Source: an uncultured Methanobrevibacter sp. (GTDB taxonomy: Archaea > Methanobacteriota > Methanobacteria > Methanobacteriales > Methanobacteriaceae). Taken from it: a DNA stretch of 53,679 bases. Both the position numbers and the translations under genes were made by a program. The DNA lies in NCBI RefSeq assembly GCF_905235195.1, contig NZ_CAJOKH010000008.1, forward strand, positions 1 through 53,679, written 5' to 3'. The notes under the pieces are model-generated. The model had not been told where the DNA came from and did no database searches. It saw only the letters and a list, made by a program, of their open reading frames with translations. Shown here in pieces: positions 27,843-38,985 of this stretch. Position 1 is the stretch's first letter. Each line of letters opens with the position of its first letter.

Positions 27843-28406
27843 CTAAATAATAATCTTATAATCATGATTACAATTGTCTCTTTTTCTTGAATCCATATCA
27901 ATTAAATCAAAAACAAGGCGATTACGTGCTAAAACCTTCCATATATTATAAGTTTCAAGTATGAAATCCTCATTTAGTTTAATTTTATCATGTACAATAG
28001 GACAAGTATATGGAAATTCCTCCTCATCAACAATTAGATGAAACTGACCATCCTTAGAAATATGAGGAATAAGTGGAAAAGTTCTACACTGAATAGGACG
28101 AATACTACGATCACATTTAGGAGGATTAGTACATTTAACCAAATAAATTTGACCCCTCCATGAATGAGGATATCTAATCTCTGAAGAATCAAGATAATAT
28201 AACTGAAAACTGTCACTATCCTCATACATTAACTCTTCACCTGGAAGAAGATATAATGCAAGTTCTTCAGCACCTTCATCCAAATCATAAACACAACAAA
28301 CTTCACCACAAAGTTTGCCACAATCATAATCAACTGGTGAAACCTTATCTAAACGATCATATATTTTTTGAATATAATTCTTCATCTCTTCTTTTGAAAA
28401 TCCCAT
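27843..28406 (-). CDS. YkgJ-family cysteine-cluster protein
   Basis: A 187-residue protein with the YkgJ/UPF0153 cysteine pattern. C29, C33, C37 and C38 form CGKLCGEVCC, and further conserved Cys follow in KCTNPPKCD and PIQCRTFPL. The family is thought to bind zinc or an Fe-S cluster; no function is known. The CRTFPL motif and the hydrophilic remainder fit a cytosolic protein. The ATG carries no strong ribosome binding site. It is monocistronic and convergent with the TMEM175 gene. Confidence 0.85.
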   Translation of the reverse strand: MGFSKEEMKNYIQKIYDRLDKVSPVDYDCGKLCGEVCCVYDLDEGAEELALYLLPGEELMYEDSDSFQLYYLDSSEIRYPHSWRGQIYLVKCTNPPKCDRSIRPIQCRTFPLIPHISKDGQFHLIVDEEEFPYTCPIVHDKIKLNEDFILETYNIWKVLARNRLVFDLIDMDSRKRDNCNHDYKIII

Positions 28407-28743
28407 AAATGTATTTATGTTTTTTAAAGTATTTTATTATTTAGTTAATAGTTTTAGGAAAGTTTCATATGTTTACTTATAAATGCATATTAAGAAAAAA
28501 GAGACCATAAAAATTTTAAAAACAATACTAAAATAAAAATAAAAATTTTAAATGAATAATAAAAATAAATATAAGAATTTAAATGTATAATAGAAATTAG
28601 ACTATGAGAATTTTAAAAAAATAATAAAAATTAGAAGTAAAACTTTTAAAGGAATAAAAAAATTAGACTATGAGATTTTAAATGAATAATAAAAATAGAA
28701 TATAAGAATATTTGAAAAAAATTAGAAAAAATAAAATGAATAA
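28407..28743. other. Low-complexity intergenic DNA
   Basis: This gap between the YkgJ gene and tRNA-Ser is made of A-rich degenerate repeats of the kind AATAATAAAAATTAGACTATGAG (two close copies near 28590-28620 and 28650-28690). No gene or structured RNA is seen. Confidence 0.5.
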
Positions 28744-28827
28744 CGCCGAGACTGGGATTTGAACCCAGGAGGAGGTTACTCCACAGGATTTCAAGTCCTG
28801 CGCCTTACCAGACTAGACTATCTCGGC
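28744..28827 (-). tRNA. tRNA-Ser (UGA)
   Basis: The 84-nt cloverleaf reads on the minus strand from GCCGAGA, paired with TCTCGGC before discriminator G. The anticodon loop CTTGAAA gives UGA. A long variable arm (GGAG/CTCC around TAAC) is typical of serine tRNA, and GGTTCAAATCC is the T loop. No CCA is encoded and no intron is seen. Confidence 0.95.
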
Positions 28828-29023
28828 AAAATAACTAGCAATAAATACAATATATTATAAACTGTATTTTCATAATTATTTAATAAACACATCAAGTGTA
28901 AATTAAATTGTATTTAATAATCATTAATTAAAAACACCATAAATGTAATTAAAATATTTAATAAATATCACTAACAAGATATTTAAAAAATAGATTAATA
29001 TTGTAAATTATTAATATATTTAA

Positions 29024-29335
29024 TTAGCTTTTAAGTTCAATTTCAATACTTACTTGATCAGGTACTTTGACTTTCATAACTTGTCTCATAGCCCTTTCAT
29101 CAGCACCAATACTAACTAAACGTTTGTGAATACGAAGTTCCCATTTTTCCCAGGATGATTTTCCTTCTCCATCTGGAGATTTTCTTGTAGGAACAACTAA
29201 TTTTTTAGTTGGAAGGGGAATAGGACCAGAAATGTCTACACCAGTTCTTTCTGCAATTTTTTTAATTTGTTCACAAACATCTGAAAGGTCATTAGGATCA
29301 GTACCAGTAAGTTTAATCCTAGCTTGTTGATTCAT
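29024..29335 (-). CDS. rpsJ: Ribosomal protein S10 (uS10)
   Basis: This 103-residue S10 is full length for archaea. It contains [20 protein letters not shown], and the [21 protein letters not shown] loop region that contacts 16S rRNA near the A site, then [24 protein letters not shown] precedes the ATG. It is the last gene of the str-type cluster, 175 bp after tuf, and could have its own promoter in that gap. Confidence 0.97.
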   Translation of the reverse strand: MNQQARIKLTGTDPNDLSDVCEQIKKIAERTGVDISGPIPLPTKKLVVPTRKSPDGEGKSSWEKWELRIHKRLVSIGADERAMRQVMKVKVPDQVSIEIELKS

Positions 29336-29510
29336 TAATTTTCCTCCAAAATAAACAAAAAAAATACTGTAAATAGATTATAAAATTTTTTAAAAAATAA
29401 TTTCTAAAATTTAAAATGAATAAATTATAAAAAATTATGTTTTAAAAAAAATGAATTAAGTTTTTTTTAAAGTATTTAACTTTAAAAACTTAATTTTAGA
29501 TTAAATCTAT

Positions 29511-30752
<1,242 letters not shown>

Positions 30753-30962
30753 TTTTTAACCTCCGTTAAATATTATAATCATTATTTTTAGCTTATTAAT
30801 ATAGCATAATTTAAAATTGTACTTTCATATATAAAAACATAATGATTTTTTTACATACTTTTTAATTTTATTTTTAATATTAAAAAAATAATTTTAATTT
30901 TTTTAATTTTTTAATTTTAAATTTTGAAATAAATAAATAAAAAAATAAATTTAATTATTTAT

Positions 30963-33155
30963 TTATTCTAAGTAATGAGATGCACCATAAGGTTCTTCAG
31001 ATAATCCTTTTCTTTGTCTGATTTGTTTTATGATATTTTTCTGTAATTCACCAGGTAATCTTTCAAATCCACAGTTTTCAGTAGACCATAAACATCTACC
31101 TTCTGCTGCAGAACGGATATCTCCAGCAAATCCAAACATTTCAGCAACAGGTACTTTAGATTCAATAGTAACCATATCGTTATTTTGTTGCATATCTACA
31201 ATGTTACCTCTTCTGTTTTGGATTTCTCTGGTACATGCACCCATATAATCTTGTGGTACATTAATAAATACTTTTTGCATAGGTTCAAGTAATGTTGGTT
31301 TAGCTAACATTATAGAACCAAAGATTGCTTTTCTAACTGCAGGTAAAACTTGTGCTGGTCCTCTGTGAACAGCATCTTCGTGAAGTTTTGCATCCATTAA
31401 TTTGAATTTTAATCCCATACAAATCTCGTTTGCAATGGGACCTTGATCCATTGCAGATTCAAATCCTTCCATTAATAATTCTTTTACCTCATCTAAGTAT
31501 TGTATACCACGAGTCATATTAATGAACATACTTTTACTGTATACACCCCAAACTCTTCTAGCTTCTTCTTTATCCATTCCATATTCCATGAAAGTATTTG
31601 CTTCTTCTTTAGATTTAACACGGCCTTCTTTAATGTCACCAGCTTGATAAGCAGCAAATAATTCTTCTTCCATAGGTTCAATTTCAATATAGAATCTGTT
31701 ATGTTTGTTAGGGGATTTACCTTCAACAGGTCCAGCAGTACCAGCAACAGTTTCCCTGTATACAACAATAGGTTCTGAAGTAGTAATTTCTACACCTTTA
31801 TCATTAATCCTAAATGTAATAACTTCAAGGTGAAGCTCTCCCATACCAGATACTAAGTGTTCACCAGTTTCTTCGTTAATATTAACTTTAATAGTTGGAT
31901 CTTCTTTTGCAACTTGTCTTAATACTTCAATTAATTTAGGTAAATCTTTAGTATTTTTAGCTTCTACTGCAACAGTAACTACTGGTTCTGAAATATGTTC
32001 TAAACCTTCAAATTCTTTGATTTGATCATCAGGAGAACATAAGGTTTCACCAGCAATAGCTCCTTTTGCACCAGCAACATAAACAATATTACCTGCTGGG
32101 ACTTTATCAGTATTAACTCTTTCAGGTCCAAAGTATACACCTACTTGTTGTACCCTACTTTTAGCATGAGCACCAACTAAATATACTTCAGTACCTTTTT
32201 CAATAGCTCCTCCATAAACCCTACCAGTTGCAATTTCACCTGCATGTTTATCTACAGATACATTTGTAACCATTACTGCAAGTGGTCCATCAGGAGAAGT
32301 ATTAATCATACATTCACCAGCTGGAGAATCTGCATCTCCATCCCATATATTAGGTACTCTGTAAACTTGTGCTTCTTTAGGAGAAGGTAAGTGTTCAACT
32401 ACCATACCGAGTAATACATCAGATAAAGGTACTTTTTGAGCTAATTCTTTCTGATTATCATTATTACAATAATCAATAATATCATTAAAGTTTACTCCAG
32501 TTTCTTGCATAGTAGGTACATTAATAGCCCAGTTATGATAAGCAGAACCAAATGCTACACTACCATCAGTAAAATCAAGAGACCATTCTTCTTTTTTCTC
32601 TTCAGGAGCCATGTTTTTAATCAATTTATTAGCTTCCATAAAGATTTTTAAAAATCTATCTTGTAATTCCTTACCATCTAATTTTAACTCATTGATTAAA
32701 CGGTCAACTTTGTTAATAAATAAAACTGGTTTAACGTTTTCTTTTAAAGCTTGTCTAAATACAGTTTCAGTTTGTGGCATAATACCTTCTACTGCACAAA
32801 CAACAACAACTGCACCATCTACAGCTCTCATTGCACGAGTAACGTCTCCACCAAAGTCAACGTGACCTGGAGTATCTATTAAATTGATTAAGTATTCATC
32901 CTCTTTATAATCGTGAACCATAGATACATTTGCTGCATCAATAGTAATACCACGAGCTTGTTCTTGTTCATCAAAATCTAAGAATCTTTGATCACCTGCT
33001 AAATCCTCAGAAATCATGCCTGCACCTGCAAGAAGGTTATCAGATAAAGTGGTTTTACCATGGTCAATGTGAGCACAAATACCAATATTTCTGATTTGAT
33101 CAGGTTTAAACATTAATTCCTTAATTTTTGCAATCATTTTGTCTCGTCTACTCAA
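30963..33155 (-). CDS. fusA: Elongation factor 2 (aEF2)
   Basis: This GTPase moves tRNA and mRNA after peptide bond formation. From TTG at 33153-33155 it has 730 residues beginning [12 protein letters not shown], as in other Methanobacteriales. A GTG nine bases upstream lies inside the ribosome binding site GGTGAT, so the longer start is unlikely. G1 is AHIDHGKTT (near residue 28) and G3 is DTPGHVDFG. All five domains are present, and [13 protein letters not shown] carries the His that is converted to diphthamide. It follows rpsG by 25 bp. Confidence 0.97.
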   Translation of the reverse strand: MSRRDKMIAKIKELMFKPDQIRNIGICAHIDHGKTTLSDNLLAGAGMISEDLAGDQRFLDFDEQEQARGITIDAANVSMVHDYKEDEYLINLIDTPGHVDFGGDVTRAMRAVDGAVVVVCAVEGIMPQTETVFRQALKENVKPVLFINKVDRLINELKLDGKELQDRFLKIFMEANKLIKNMAPEEKKEEWSLDFTDGSVAFGSAYHNWAINVPTMQETGVNFNDIIDYCNNDNQKELAQKVPLSDVLLGMVVEHLPSPKEAQVYRVPNIWDGDADSPAGECMINTSPDGPLAVMVTNVSVDKHAGEIATGRVYGGAIEKGTEVYLVGAHAKSRVQQVGVYFGPERVNTDKVPAGNIVYVAGAKGAIAGETLCSPDDQIKEFEGLEHISEPVVTVAVEAKNTKDLPKLIEVLRQVAKEDPTIKVNINEETGEHLVSGMGELHLEVITFRINDKGVEITTSEPIVVYRETVAGTAGPVEGKSPNKHNRFYIEIEPMEEELFAAYQAGDIKEGRVKSKEEANTFMEYGMDKEEARRVWGVYSKSMFINMTRGIQYLDEVKELLMEGFESAMDQGPIANEICMGLKFKLMDAKLHEDAVHRGPAQVLPAVRKAIFGSIMLAKPTLLEPMQKVFINVPQDYMGACTREIQNRRGNIVDMQQNNDMVTIESKVPVAEMFGFAGDIRSAAEGRCLWSTENCGFERLPGELQKNIIKQIRQRKGLSEEPYGASHYLE

Positions 33156-33180
33156 AGAAATCACCTTATGAATATAAAAT

Positions 33181-33744
33181 CTAGTGAGCAGCTTTAGCTA
33201 CTCTTTCTTTCTCTTCTTTTTTCTGTAATGCAAAGCTTCTTGAATCTTCATTAGAAGCAAGGAGTAATTCATCTGCTAAACATGCACCTGCAGATTTTCT
33301 ATTTTTAAATGCTGATCTAAAGGTTCCTCTTGTAATGAAACCTAAAGATAAATCTACTCTTCTTTGTGGAGATATATCTACAGCAACTTGATAACCAATT
33401 CCCCCATATTTAATACGAGTAGTTTCTTCACGAGGTGCAGTGTTTTCAATTGCAGTTACTAAAATTTGAACAGGATTTTTATTAGTTTTTTCATTAATAA
33501 TCTCTAAAGCTTCTTTAACAATAGCATATGATTTATTCTTTTTACCTGCATTTTTTTTAGATTTCATGATTTTGTTCATTAATCTCTCTACAATAGAAAC
33601 TTTTGATTTTGCAAATTGTCTTTTTACATGTCTGCCTGAAGTGTGAGGCACATCATTACCATCAAGACAAATATATTTTACAAGTCCGAGATCACTTACT
33701 TCTACTTCAGATAAATCCCATTTATCAAATAATAAATCAGACAT
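33181..33744 (-). CDS. rpsG: Ribosomal protein S7 (uS7)
   Basis: An S7 of 187 residues from the ATG at 33742-33744 ([11 protein letters not shown]). A GTG three codons upstream is part of the ribosome binding site AAGGTGA, which itself includes the rpsL stop TGA (33750-33752), so the ATG is preferred. S7 nucleates the 30S head and contacts 16S rRNA. Conserved parts are [18 protein letters not shown] near the middle and the [19 protein letters not shown]-terminal region. It is translationally coupled to rpsL upstream and followed by fusA. Confidence 0.97.
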   Translation of the reverse strand: MSDLLFDKWDLSEVEVSDLGLVKYICLDGNDVPHTSGRHVKRQFAKSKVSIVERLMNKIMKSKKNAGKKNKSYAIVKEALEIINEKTNKNPVQILVTAIENTAPREETTRIKYGGIGYQVAVDISPQRRVDLSLGFITRGTFRSAFKNRKSAGACLADELLLASNEDSRSFALQKKEEKERVAKAAH

Positions 33745-33749
33745 AATAT

Positions 33750-34175
33750 TCACCTTACTGGTTTTTCTATTTTACCTGAAACCATTTCAGATAATGCAAC
33801 ATTGTTTACTTTAGAAACTTTCCAACGAACCCCTGGAATATCTCCCATAGACCTTCCAGACGGTCCTCCAATTCCTTCAATCATCACTTCATCGTGTTCA
33901 TCAATAAATCCAATTGCTCCATCACCTGGTGCAAATGCAGTTAATTGTTTACCGTTTTTAATTAATTGAACACGTACACATTTACGAATAGCGGAGTTAG
34001 GCTGTTTTGCTTCAATACCAACTTTTTCAATGACAATTCCCCTAGCTTGAGGAGCTCCTTCAAGAGGATCAGCCTTAACATCTAAACGTAATGCTTTCCT
34101 TTTATAATCTACATCTTTCCACTTAAAATTTTGTCTATTCTTTTTAAGCTTTCCTGCTGCAAAAAGTCCTGGCAT
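33750..34175 (-). CDS. rpsL: Ribosomal protein S12 (uS12)
   Basis: A 141-residue S12, the decoding-centre protein of the small subunit. The conserved [20 protein letters not shown] stretch and the following FAPGDG and [13 protein letters not shown] are present. The ATG is preceded by AAGAGGTAAATATA. Its stop is part of the rpsG ribosome binding site. Upstream on the same strand the expected nusA is about 2.3 kb away because two plus-strand genes interrupt the cluster, and a long stem-loop-rich leader precedes it. Confidence 0.98.
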   Translation of the reverse strand: MPGLFAAGKLKKNRQNFKWKDVDYKRKALRLDVKADPLEGAPQARGIVIEKVGIEAKQPNSAIRKCVRVQLIKNGKQLTAFAPGDGAIGFIDEHDEVMIEGIGGPSGRSMGDIPGVRWKVSKVNNVALSEMVSGKIEKPVR

Positions 34176-34212
34176 TATATTTACCTCTTTTAATTTTTAT
34201 TTCTTGATACAA

Positions 34213-34735
34213 CTAGGATTTAACCTAGAATTTATTTGAATAATTGACTTGAAAACTAGATATTAACCATTAGGACTTTTAGTTTTCAAAGTATGTAAAT
34301 ATTAACAAACTAAATAATTAAAAATCCACCGCTGCGATTTGCATTATATTGATGAGACATAATGCAATCTAAATTTTTAAATTATATAGAATTATAATAA
34401 AAGATAAAAGAATTAAATTAAACTAGTCCGGATAAATTAATAATAATTGTAATTGAATATTTTAAGAATTATAACTAGTAATTTTTAATTTATTGCACAC
34501 ATTACTAGATATAATACAAAGATTATGATAAAAATTACAATTTTTAATTTAATTGCTATTTATCTATAGATAGTGCTAACTAATAGTAATAAATTCTCTA
34601 TAGCCAAAAAACATGATATAGCCATAGTTTCTATGCATAATACAATTAAAAACTCCTAGAACTTGATTAAACAAATTCCTAAGAAAAACAACATAGAGAT
34701 ATTCCAAGCAATATCTATTAGTATAAATTATATAC
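34213..34735 (-). promoter_or_regulatory. Candidate structured leader and promoter of the rpsL operon
   Basis: The 803-bp gap 34176-34978 has no gene. On the minus strand GTATATAATTTATA (34735-34722) can serve as TATA, predicting a leader of about 530 nt before rpsL. Within it lie seven inverted repeats: 34213-34217/34224-34228 (CTAGG/CCTAG); 34249-34258/34280-34289 (TTGAAAACTA); 34336-34347/34359-34369 (GATTTGCATTAT against GATTGCATTAT); 34475-34482/34501-34508 (CTAGTAAT); the palindrome 34561-34572; 34623-34627/34631-34635; and 34697-34703/34710-34716 (AGATATT). The arms are read directly; the RNA role is inferred. The part 34736-34978 shows only AT-rich sequence. Confidence 0.4.
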
Positions 34736-34978
34736 ATTACCCTTTATAAAGCTAATGTTTTTTATATCTAAAAACTAAAATTATTGAAATTTTAAAAAAT
34801 ATTTTTTAAAAAAAAATACATAAATCAAGTTAAAAATAATCAGTTAATATATCCCAATAATATATAATATAACTAATTAGTAAAATAATTAATAAAATTA
34901 TATAATAATAAACATATTATGTAAAAAGATTTTGAATAATTAATTTAATCTAAAAGTATTTAAAAAAGGAGATAAACA

Positions 34979-35432
34979 ATGACAGATGAAACTAATGGAA
35001 ATCGTATGAGTAACTGAATATTATCTCAAAATTGCTTTTTCTGTATCAAAAAGAAGCACATGTTTAAAAAGATGATATGGTGCTGTAATAGTCAATAATG
35101 ACGAGATAATAAGTACAGGTTATAATGGAAATCCACGAGGAAATGAAAACTGTTGTGATAGAGGAAACTGTCAAAGAATGAACCTTCCATCTAAGTCAGG
35201 TAACTACAATGATTGCTATTCAGTTCATGCAGAACAAAATGCTATGCTTAGTGCAAGTAGAAATGAAATGATTGGCTCAACCATTTATATAGCTGGAGAA
35301 AAATATGATGATGGTAAAGGGGTAGAAATAGACGATACAGAACCATGCCCCATTTGTTTTAGAATGATTAAAAACTCTGGAATTGATAAGATAGTTAGTA
35401 AAAAAGGGACATTAAAATTAGATGAACTTTAA
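34979..35432 (+). pseudogene. Decayed dCMP deaminase (cytidine/deoxycytidylate deaminase family)
   Basis: From the ATG at 34979 (ribosome binding site AAAGGAG) the first frame gives MTDETNGNRMSN and stops at TGA 35015-35017. The +1 frame continues TEYYLKIAFSVSKRSTCLKR, meets an in-frame TGA at 35073-35075, then resumes YGAVIVNNDEIISTGYNG and reaches the zinc motifs VHAEQNA and PCPICFRM, ending at 35432. These match dCMP deaminase, which makes dUMP for dTMP synthesis. Two lesions (a frameshift and a nonsense codon) mean it is dead unless the 84-codon tail from 35178 is used. Its strand opposes the surrounding operon. Confidence 0.8.
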
Positions 35433-35546
35433 AATGAATTTAATATTATAAATACTTTTAAAAAAATGAGCTTAAAAGGAATATAATAGTATAAATAGTT
35501 TTAAAGAAAAAATAAAATAAACTGTTTATATATTAAAGGTGTTATT

Positions 35547-36311
35547 ATGGGATTATTTGACAAATTTAAAAAATCTAAAACTAATGAAAATAGGGAAAAT
35601 GAAAATGAGAAAATAAAGCTCAATGAGATTAATGATGATAAAGATCTTTTTGAAATTGTAAATAACAATTCCTCATCTAAAATTCGTCTAGAAGCCGCAG
35701 GAAAAATAAAAGATGAAGAAACACTTGAAAAAATTGTTTGTGGAAATTATGAATGGATCTTAAGAAAAAAAGCACTTGAAAATATATTTGACAGTAGTAT
35801 AATAAGTAGTATCTTAAACAATACAAATGAAGACTATCTTAAAAAGCAAATAATTACCACAAAAGAAATAGATAATAAGACTCTTGAAGAAATAGGATTA
35901 AATGACAGAGATAGTAGTGTTCGTATAGCTGCAATTGAAAAAATAAACAATAATGACATATTATATGAAATTATAAAAAAAGAGTATAAAATAAAAGACA
36001 TTGATACTAGTGAAATATCTCTTAAATCCATAGAAAAAATTACAGATACAAATATTTTAAAGGCAATTGCAAAAAATGAAAGCTGTAAACACCTATCAAC
36101 ACGTGCCCTATTAAAAATCACAGACAATGACTTTTTAAAGGATATTGCTAAAACTCATTCAAATGAATCTGTACGTATTGCTGCAATTAATAAGATAAGT
36201 GATGAGAAAACCTTAAAGGATATTGGAAAAAAGGATCCCAATAGTAGAGTTAGAAAAGCAGCACTAGATAAAATCCATGATAAAGACTTTTTAGTTAAAA
36301 ATATTCCGTAA
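35547..36311 (+). CDS. HEAT-like repeat protein
   Basis: A 254-residue soluble protein. After a basic, Asn/Glu-rich N-terminus (1-30) it consists of degenerate helical repeats of the form VRIAAIxKIxDxxxLxxI. Clear units are SSVRIAAIEKINNNDIL, ESVRIAAINKISDEKTL and SRVRKAALDKIHDKDFL, the last two near the C-terminus. HEAT-like repeats form protein-binding solenoids; the partner is unknown. It sits 114 bp after the dead deaminase, on the plus strand inside the minus-strand str/rpo cluster. GGTGTTATT is a weak ribosome binding site. Confidence 0.75.
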   Translation: MGLFDKFKKSKTNENRENENEKIKLNEINDDKDLFEIVNNNSSSKIRLEAAGKIKDEETLEKIVCGNYEWILRKKALENIFDSSIISSILNNTNEDYLKKQIITTKEIDNKTLEEIGLNDRDSSVRIAAIEKINNNDILYEIIKKEYKIKDIDTSEISLKSIEKITDTNILKAIAKNESCKHLSTRALLKITDNDFLKDIAKTHSNESVRIAAINKISDEKTLKDIGKKDPNSRVRKAALDKIHDKDFLVKNIP

Positions 36312-36501
36312 ATTTAGTTAGATTAAATGATCATAATACATACTATTATAAAAAAACTGAAAACTTTAGTATGATTGAAAAACTTGAATAAAATATCACA
36401 AGTTAAAAATAGAAAAAATATAAGAACAATTTATGTATAAATCATCCTTATTTTAGAAAAAAAATAGAATACTAAAAAATAATAAAAATAGTTTGAATTA
36501 A

Positions 36502-36933
36502 CTATTTTAAAATTATATTACTAATATTATGTTGTCTGTTTGCAATAAGTTTAGCCCTTTCAATGTTAGCTCCACCTTTACCAATAGCAATACGTTTATT
36601 AGTATTATCTGCAGTAACTGTAGCAACACTTTCTCCAGAATCTTTTTTAAGAACTTTAATAGATTGGAGTTCTGCAGGAGCAAGAAGATTTTTAATAAAG
36701 ACAGTTGGATCTTCACTGTGTTCTACAATTTCAACACCTTTATCAACTGCTTTTTTAACTTTATTGACAGTACTTCCTCCTTTACCAATAGCTAAACCCA
36801 TATCCCCATTCTTGACAACAAATGTAACCTTAGCATGGTCATCATCTATAATACAGTCACGAACCATAGCTCCAGTCATACTTTCAAATAATGCAATATA
36901 TCTAATTTCATTAGAATTAAATTTAATAGACAC
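36502..36933 (-). CDS. nusA: NusA-like transcription factor (two KH domains)
   Basis: The 143-residue archaeal NusA contains only the two KH RNA-binding domains. Each has its GxxG loop: LAIGKGGSTVNK at about 51-62 and IAIGKGGANIER at about 115-126. It probably binds nascent RNA behind RNA polymerase. The start is GTG, with GGGGTAG upstream. It lies 6 bp after rpl30e, the usual archaeal pair, and should be followed by rpsL, but here two opposite-strand genes come first. Confidence 0.94.
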   Translation of the reverse strand: MSIKFNSNEIRYIALFESMTGAMVRDCIIDDDHAKVTFVVKNGDMGLAIGKGGSTVNKVKKAVDKGVEIVEHSEDPTVFIKNLLAPAELQSIKVLKKDSGESVATVTADNTNKRIAIGKGGANIERAKLIANRQHNISNIILK

Positions 36934-36939
36934 TAAAAT

Positions 36940-37239
36940 CTACCCCATTACTTCTAGTATAGTAGAATCTCCTGGATCGTTAATAACTAATGTAGCTACA
37001 GTAAATGGTTTACCACAAACAGAACCAAGAGTTACACTGGTACCATCATACACATAGTAAGGAACATTAGAAAGGTTAGAATAGTATTCTACATCTTCAA
37101 GAATATCTTTAGGACTGTTTTTTGCAACAATAACAAGTTGACCTTTTCCTAATTTTAAAGATTGAATTGATTTTTCAGAGCCAAGAAGTACATCACCTGT
37201 ATCTACTGCCACTCTGATTGCTCTATCTACGTCCATCAT
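36940..37239 (-). CDS. rpl30e: Ribosomal protein L30e (eL30)
   Basis: This 99-residue L30e/L7Ae-type RNA-binding protein belongs to the large subunit. The conserved GSEKSIQSLKLGKGQLVIVA block, followed by NSPKDILEDVEYYS and the VYDGTSVTLGSVCGKP segment, is present. GGAGG lies 3 bp before the first ATG and 6 bp before a second ATG (one codon later), so the real start may be 37236. It precedes nusA by 6 bp and follows rpoA2 after a long gap. Confidence 0.95.
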   Translation of the reverse strand: MMDVDRAIRVAVDTGDVLLGSEKSIQSLKLGKGQLVIVAKNSPKDILEDVEYYSNLSNVPYYVYDGTSVTLGSVCGKPFTVATLVINDPGDSTILEVMG

Positions 37240-37270
37240 CTGCCTCCTTTAATATTTTATATTTTTCGAC

Positions 37271-37360
37271 TTTGGTTTATTTATTAACCAAATGTAACAG
37301 AGCTTAATTAGAGTCTGTAAAACTATTAATCTTAAAACTTAAATTTAAGATTTAATAGTT
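37271..37360 (-). promoter_or_regulatory. Two hairpins in the gap between rpoA2 and rpl30e
   Basis: The 464-bp gap 37240-37703 has no gene but contains TTTGGTT/AACCAAA (37271-37277 and 37286-37292). It also contains AACTATTAATCTTAAA (37321-37336) facing TTTAAGATTTAATAGTT (37344-37360), a 16-bp stem with one bulge. In most Methanobacteriales this junction is short. The hairpins may end the rpo transcript or form a leader for rpl30e-nusA. The remainder is AT-rich. Confidence 0.4.
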
Positions 37361-37703
37361 GTAAATTGAATAAAAATTCAAAAGCTAATATTTATTTATT
37401 CTTCAAATATAATCTATAAGCTTATGATTTTTATATTTTAAGATTTTGCAAAACCATTAATTAAATAATCAGTTTTACATATGAAAATAATAAAAAAATA
37501 ATACAATCTAAGATTATATTACATACTTAATAAATGTAATGAAAATCTAATATGTATTTTAGATTAGGAATTTAAAAAATTTAAAAAAAAAATTTAATAA
37601 ATTGAATAAATTGTATTAAACTATTAAAAAATAAATAATAGTTAATAATAATCAAGAATCCATTGATTAGTATTAAACTACTCAAGGACCAAGAATCATT
37701 AAC

Positions 37704-38975
37704 TTAATACATACTTTTTGCTCTTTCTTTTTCAATAGCTTTTAAGGTCTTTTTAGCCTTTGTTCTATTAGATTTTGTAGTAGCTTCATCCTGTGATTTA
37801 TCCATAATAATATCAACAGAACCTGTACCTAATGGTATAGGCTGACCTACAATAATGTTTTCAATAACACCTGTAAGTTTATCTGTTTCACCACGAATAC
37901 TTGCAGTTAAAAGGTGTTTACCAGTTTCCTCAAATGCTGCACGAGCAAGAACAGAAGACTTTTCACCACCGATACCATGACGACCAATAGATTTTACAAT
38001 ACCCTCAGAGGTCATCATATCAGCTACAAGCATAATATGCCTAATATCAACTGAAAGACCTTGTTCTGATAATGTTCTTAAAGCTTCATGAATAATAGCA
38101 TTACGTGCTGCTTCAATACCTAATACCATATAGATTTCATTAATATTGTTAGTTGTTGTTCTAACATTATCTATTCCATCAATTTTAAGGATTTCTTTTA
38201 AGTTTGAACCTTCAGTATGTATAATCCATTCATCTTCTTTTCTAATAATAACTTTACCAATATTTTTTAAACCACTAATTTGTGTATCTCTTACTTTATC
38301 TGCAAGTAAACGTAATTCACGAATTGATTTGTTAGATGGTTCAAAGGTAAATTTATTATCATCGATTTTAACTTTTTTATGTGCATTTTCGATTTTATCA
38401 ATTACTTCATCATAGTCTAAACGTTTTTCAGCTAATTTATCTTTATTAATAACTGCATCAACTTTCATTTCAGCATAATTCATGTTAAAATCATCAAGAA
38501 CATCATTGATTGTAGATTTACCAATTTGGTTTGCTAATTTACGTACAAATTCTTCATTTTGATTAGGTGCAATACCTGTATCCTCATCCACCTCACTAGA
38601 TAAGTATATGTCCATTGTAGGTGTTGAAATTGATTTTCTTGCATCTACAATTTCAATAAGACGTGGTAAACCTAATGTTACGTTTAACTCCGCTACCCCT
38701 GCGTAGTGAAAAGTACGCATAGTCATCTGAGTACCAGGTTCTCCAACAGATTGTGCTGCAACTGTACCTACAGCTTCACCTGCTTGAACAAATGATCTAT
38801 GATAAGCTTCCTCCACTTTATCAATTAAGGTATCAAGTTCATCATCACTTAATTCACGTCTAATATATGCACTTGCAATTTCTTCAACATAACTTGGAGG
38901 AAATGAAATACCTTTACTGTTAAGTACATTTTCAACTTTTACAATTACTTCTTCATTTGTTAAATTTTCTGGCAT
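37704..38975 (-). CDS. rpoA2: DNA-directed RNA polymerase subunit A'' (RpoA2)
   Basis: This 423-residue protein is the C-terminal third of the archaeal largest subunit, which is split as in all archaea. It carries the trigger-loop region ([20 protein letters not shown]) and the [16 protein letters not shown] stretch, and the cleft and jaw parts follow. AGGAGG lies just upstream of the ATG. It begins 10 bp after rpoA1 ends, so the two are cotranscribed and probably coupled. Length is as in relatives. Confidence 0.98.
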   Translation of the reverse strand: MPENLTNEEVIVKVENVLNSKGISFPPSYVEEIASAYIRRELSDDELDTLIDKVEEAYHRSFVQAGEAVGTVAAQSVGEPGTQMTMRTFHYAGVAELNVTLGLPRLIEIVDARKSISTPTMDIYLSSEVDEDTGIAPNQNEEFVRKLANQIGKSTINDVLDDFNMNYAEMKVDAVINKDKLAEKRLDYDEVIDKIENAHKKVKIDDNKFTFEPSNKSIRELRLLADKVRDTQISGLKNIGKVIIRKEDEWIIHTEGSNLKEILKIDGIDNVRTTTNNINEIYMVLGIEAARNAIIHEALRTLSEQGLSVDIRHIMLVADMMTSEGIVKSIGRHGIGGEKSSVLARAAFEETGKHLLTASIRGETDKLTGVIENIIVGQPIPLGTGSVDIIMDKSQDEATTKSNRTKAKKTLKAIEKERAKSMY

Positions 38976-38985
38976 ATTATCCCTC

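Noticed and set aside
34336-34369. C/D-box guide RNA suggested by TTGATGA at 34349-34355
   Set aside because: No convincing D box (CTGA) or C'/D' pair at proper distance; the TGATGA lies in the loop of an inverted repeat.
35073-35075. TGA as selenocysteine in the dCMP deaminase
   Set aside because: The position is not a family active-site Cys, no SECIS-like element is seen, a frameshift also lies upstream, and this order is not known to use selenocysteine.
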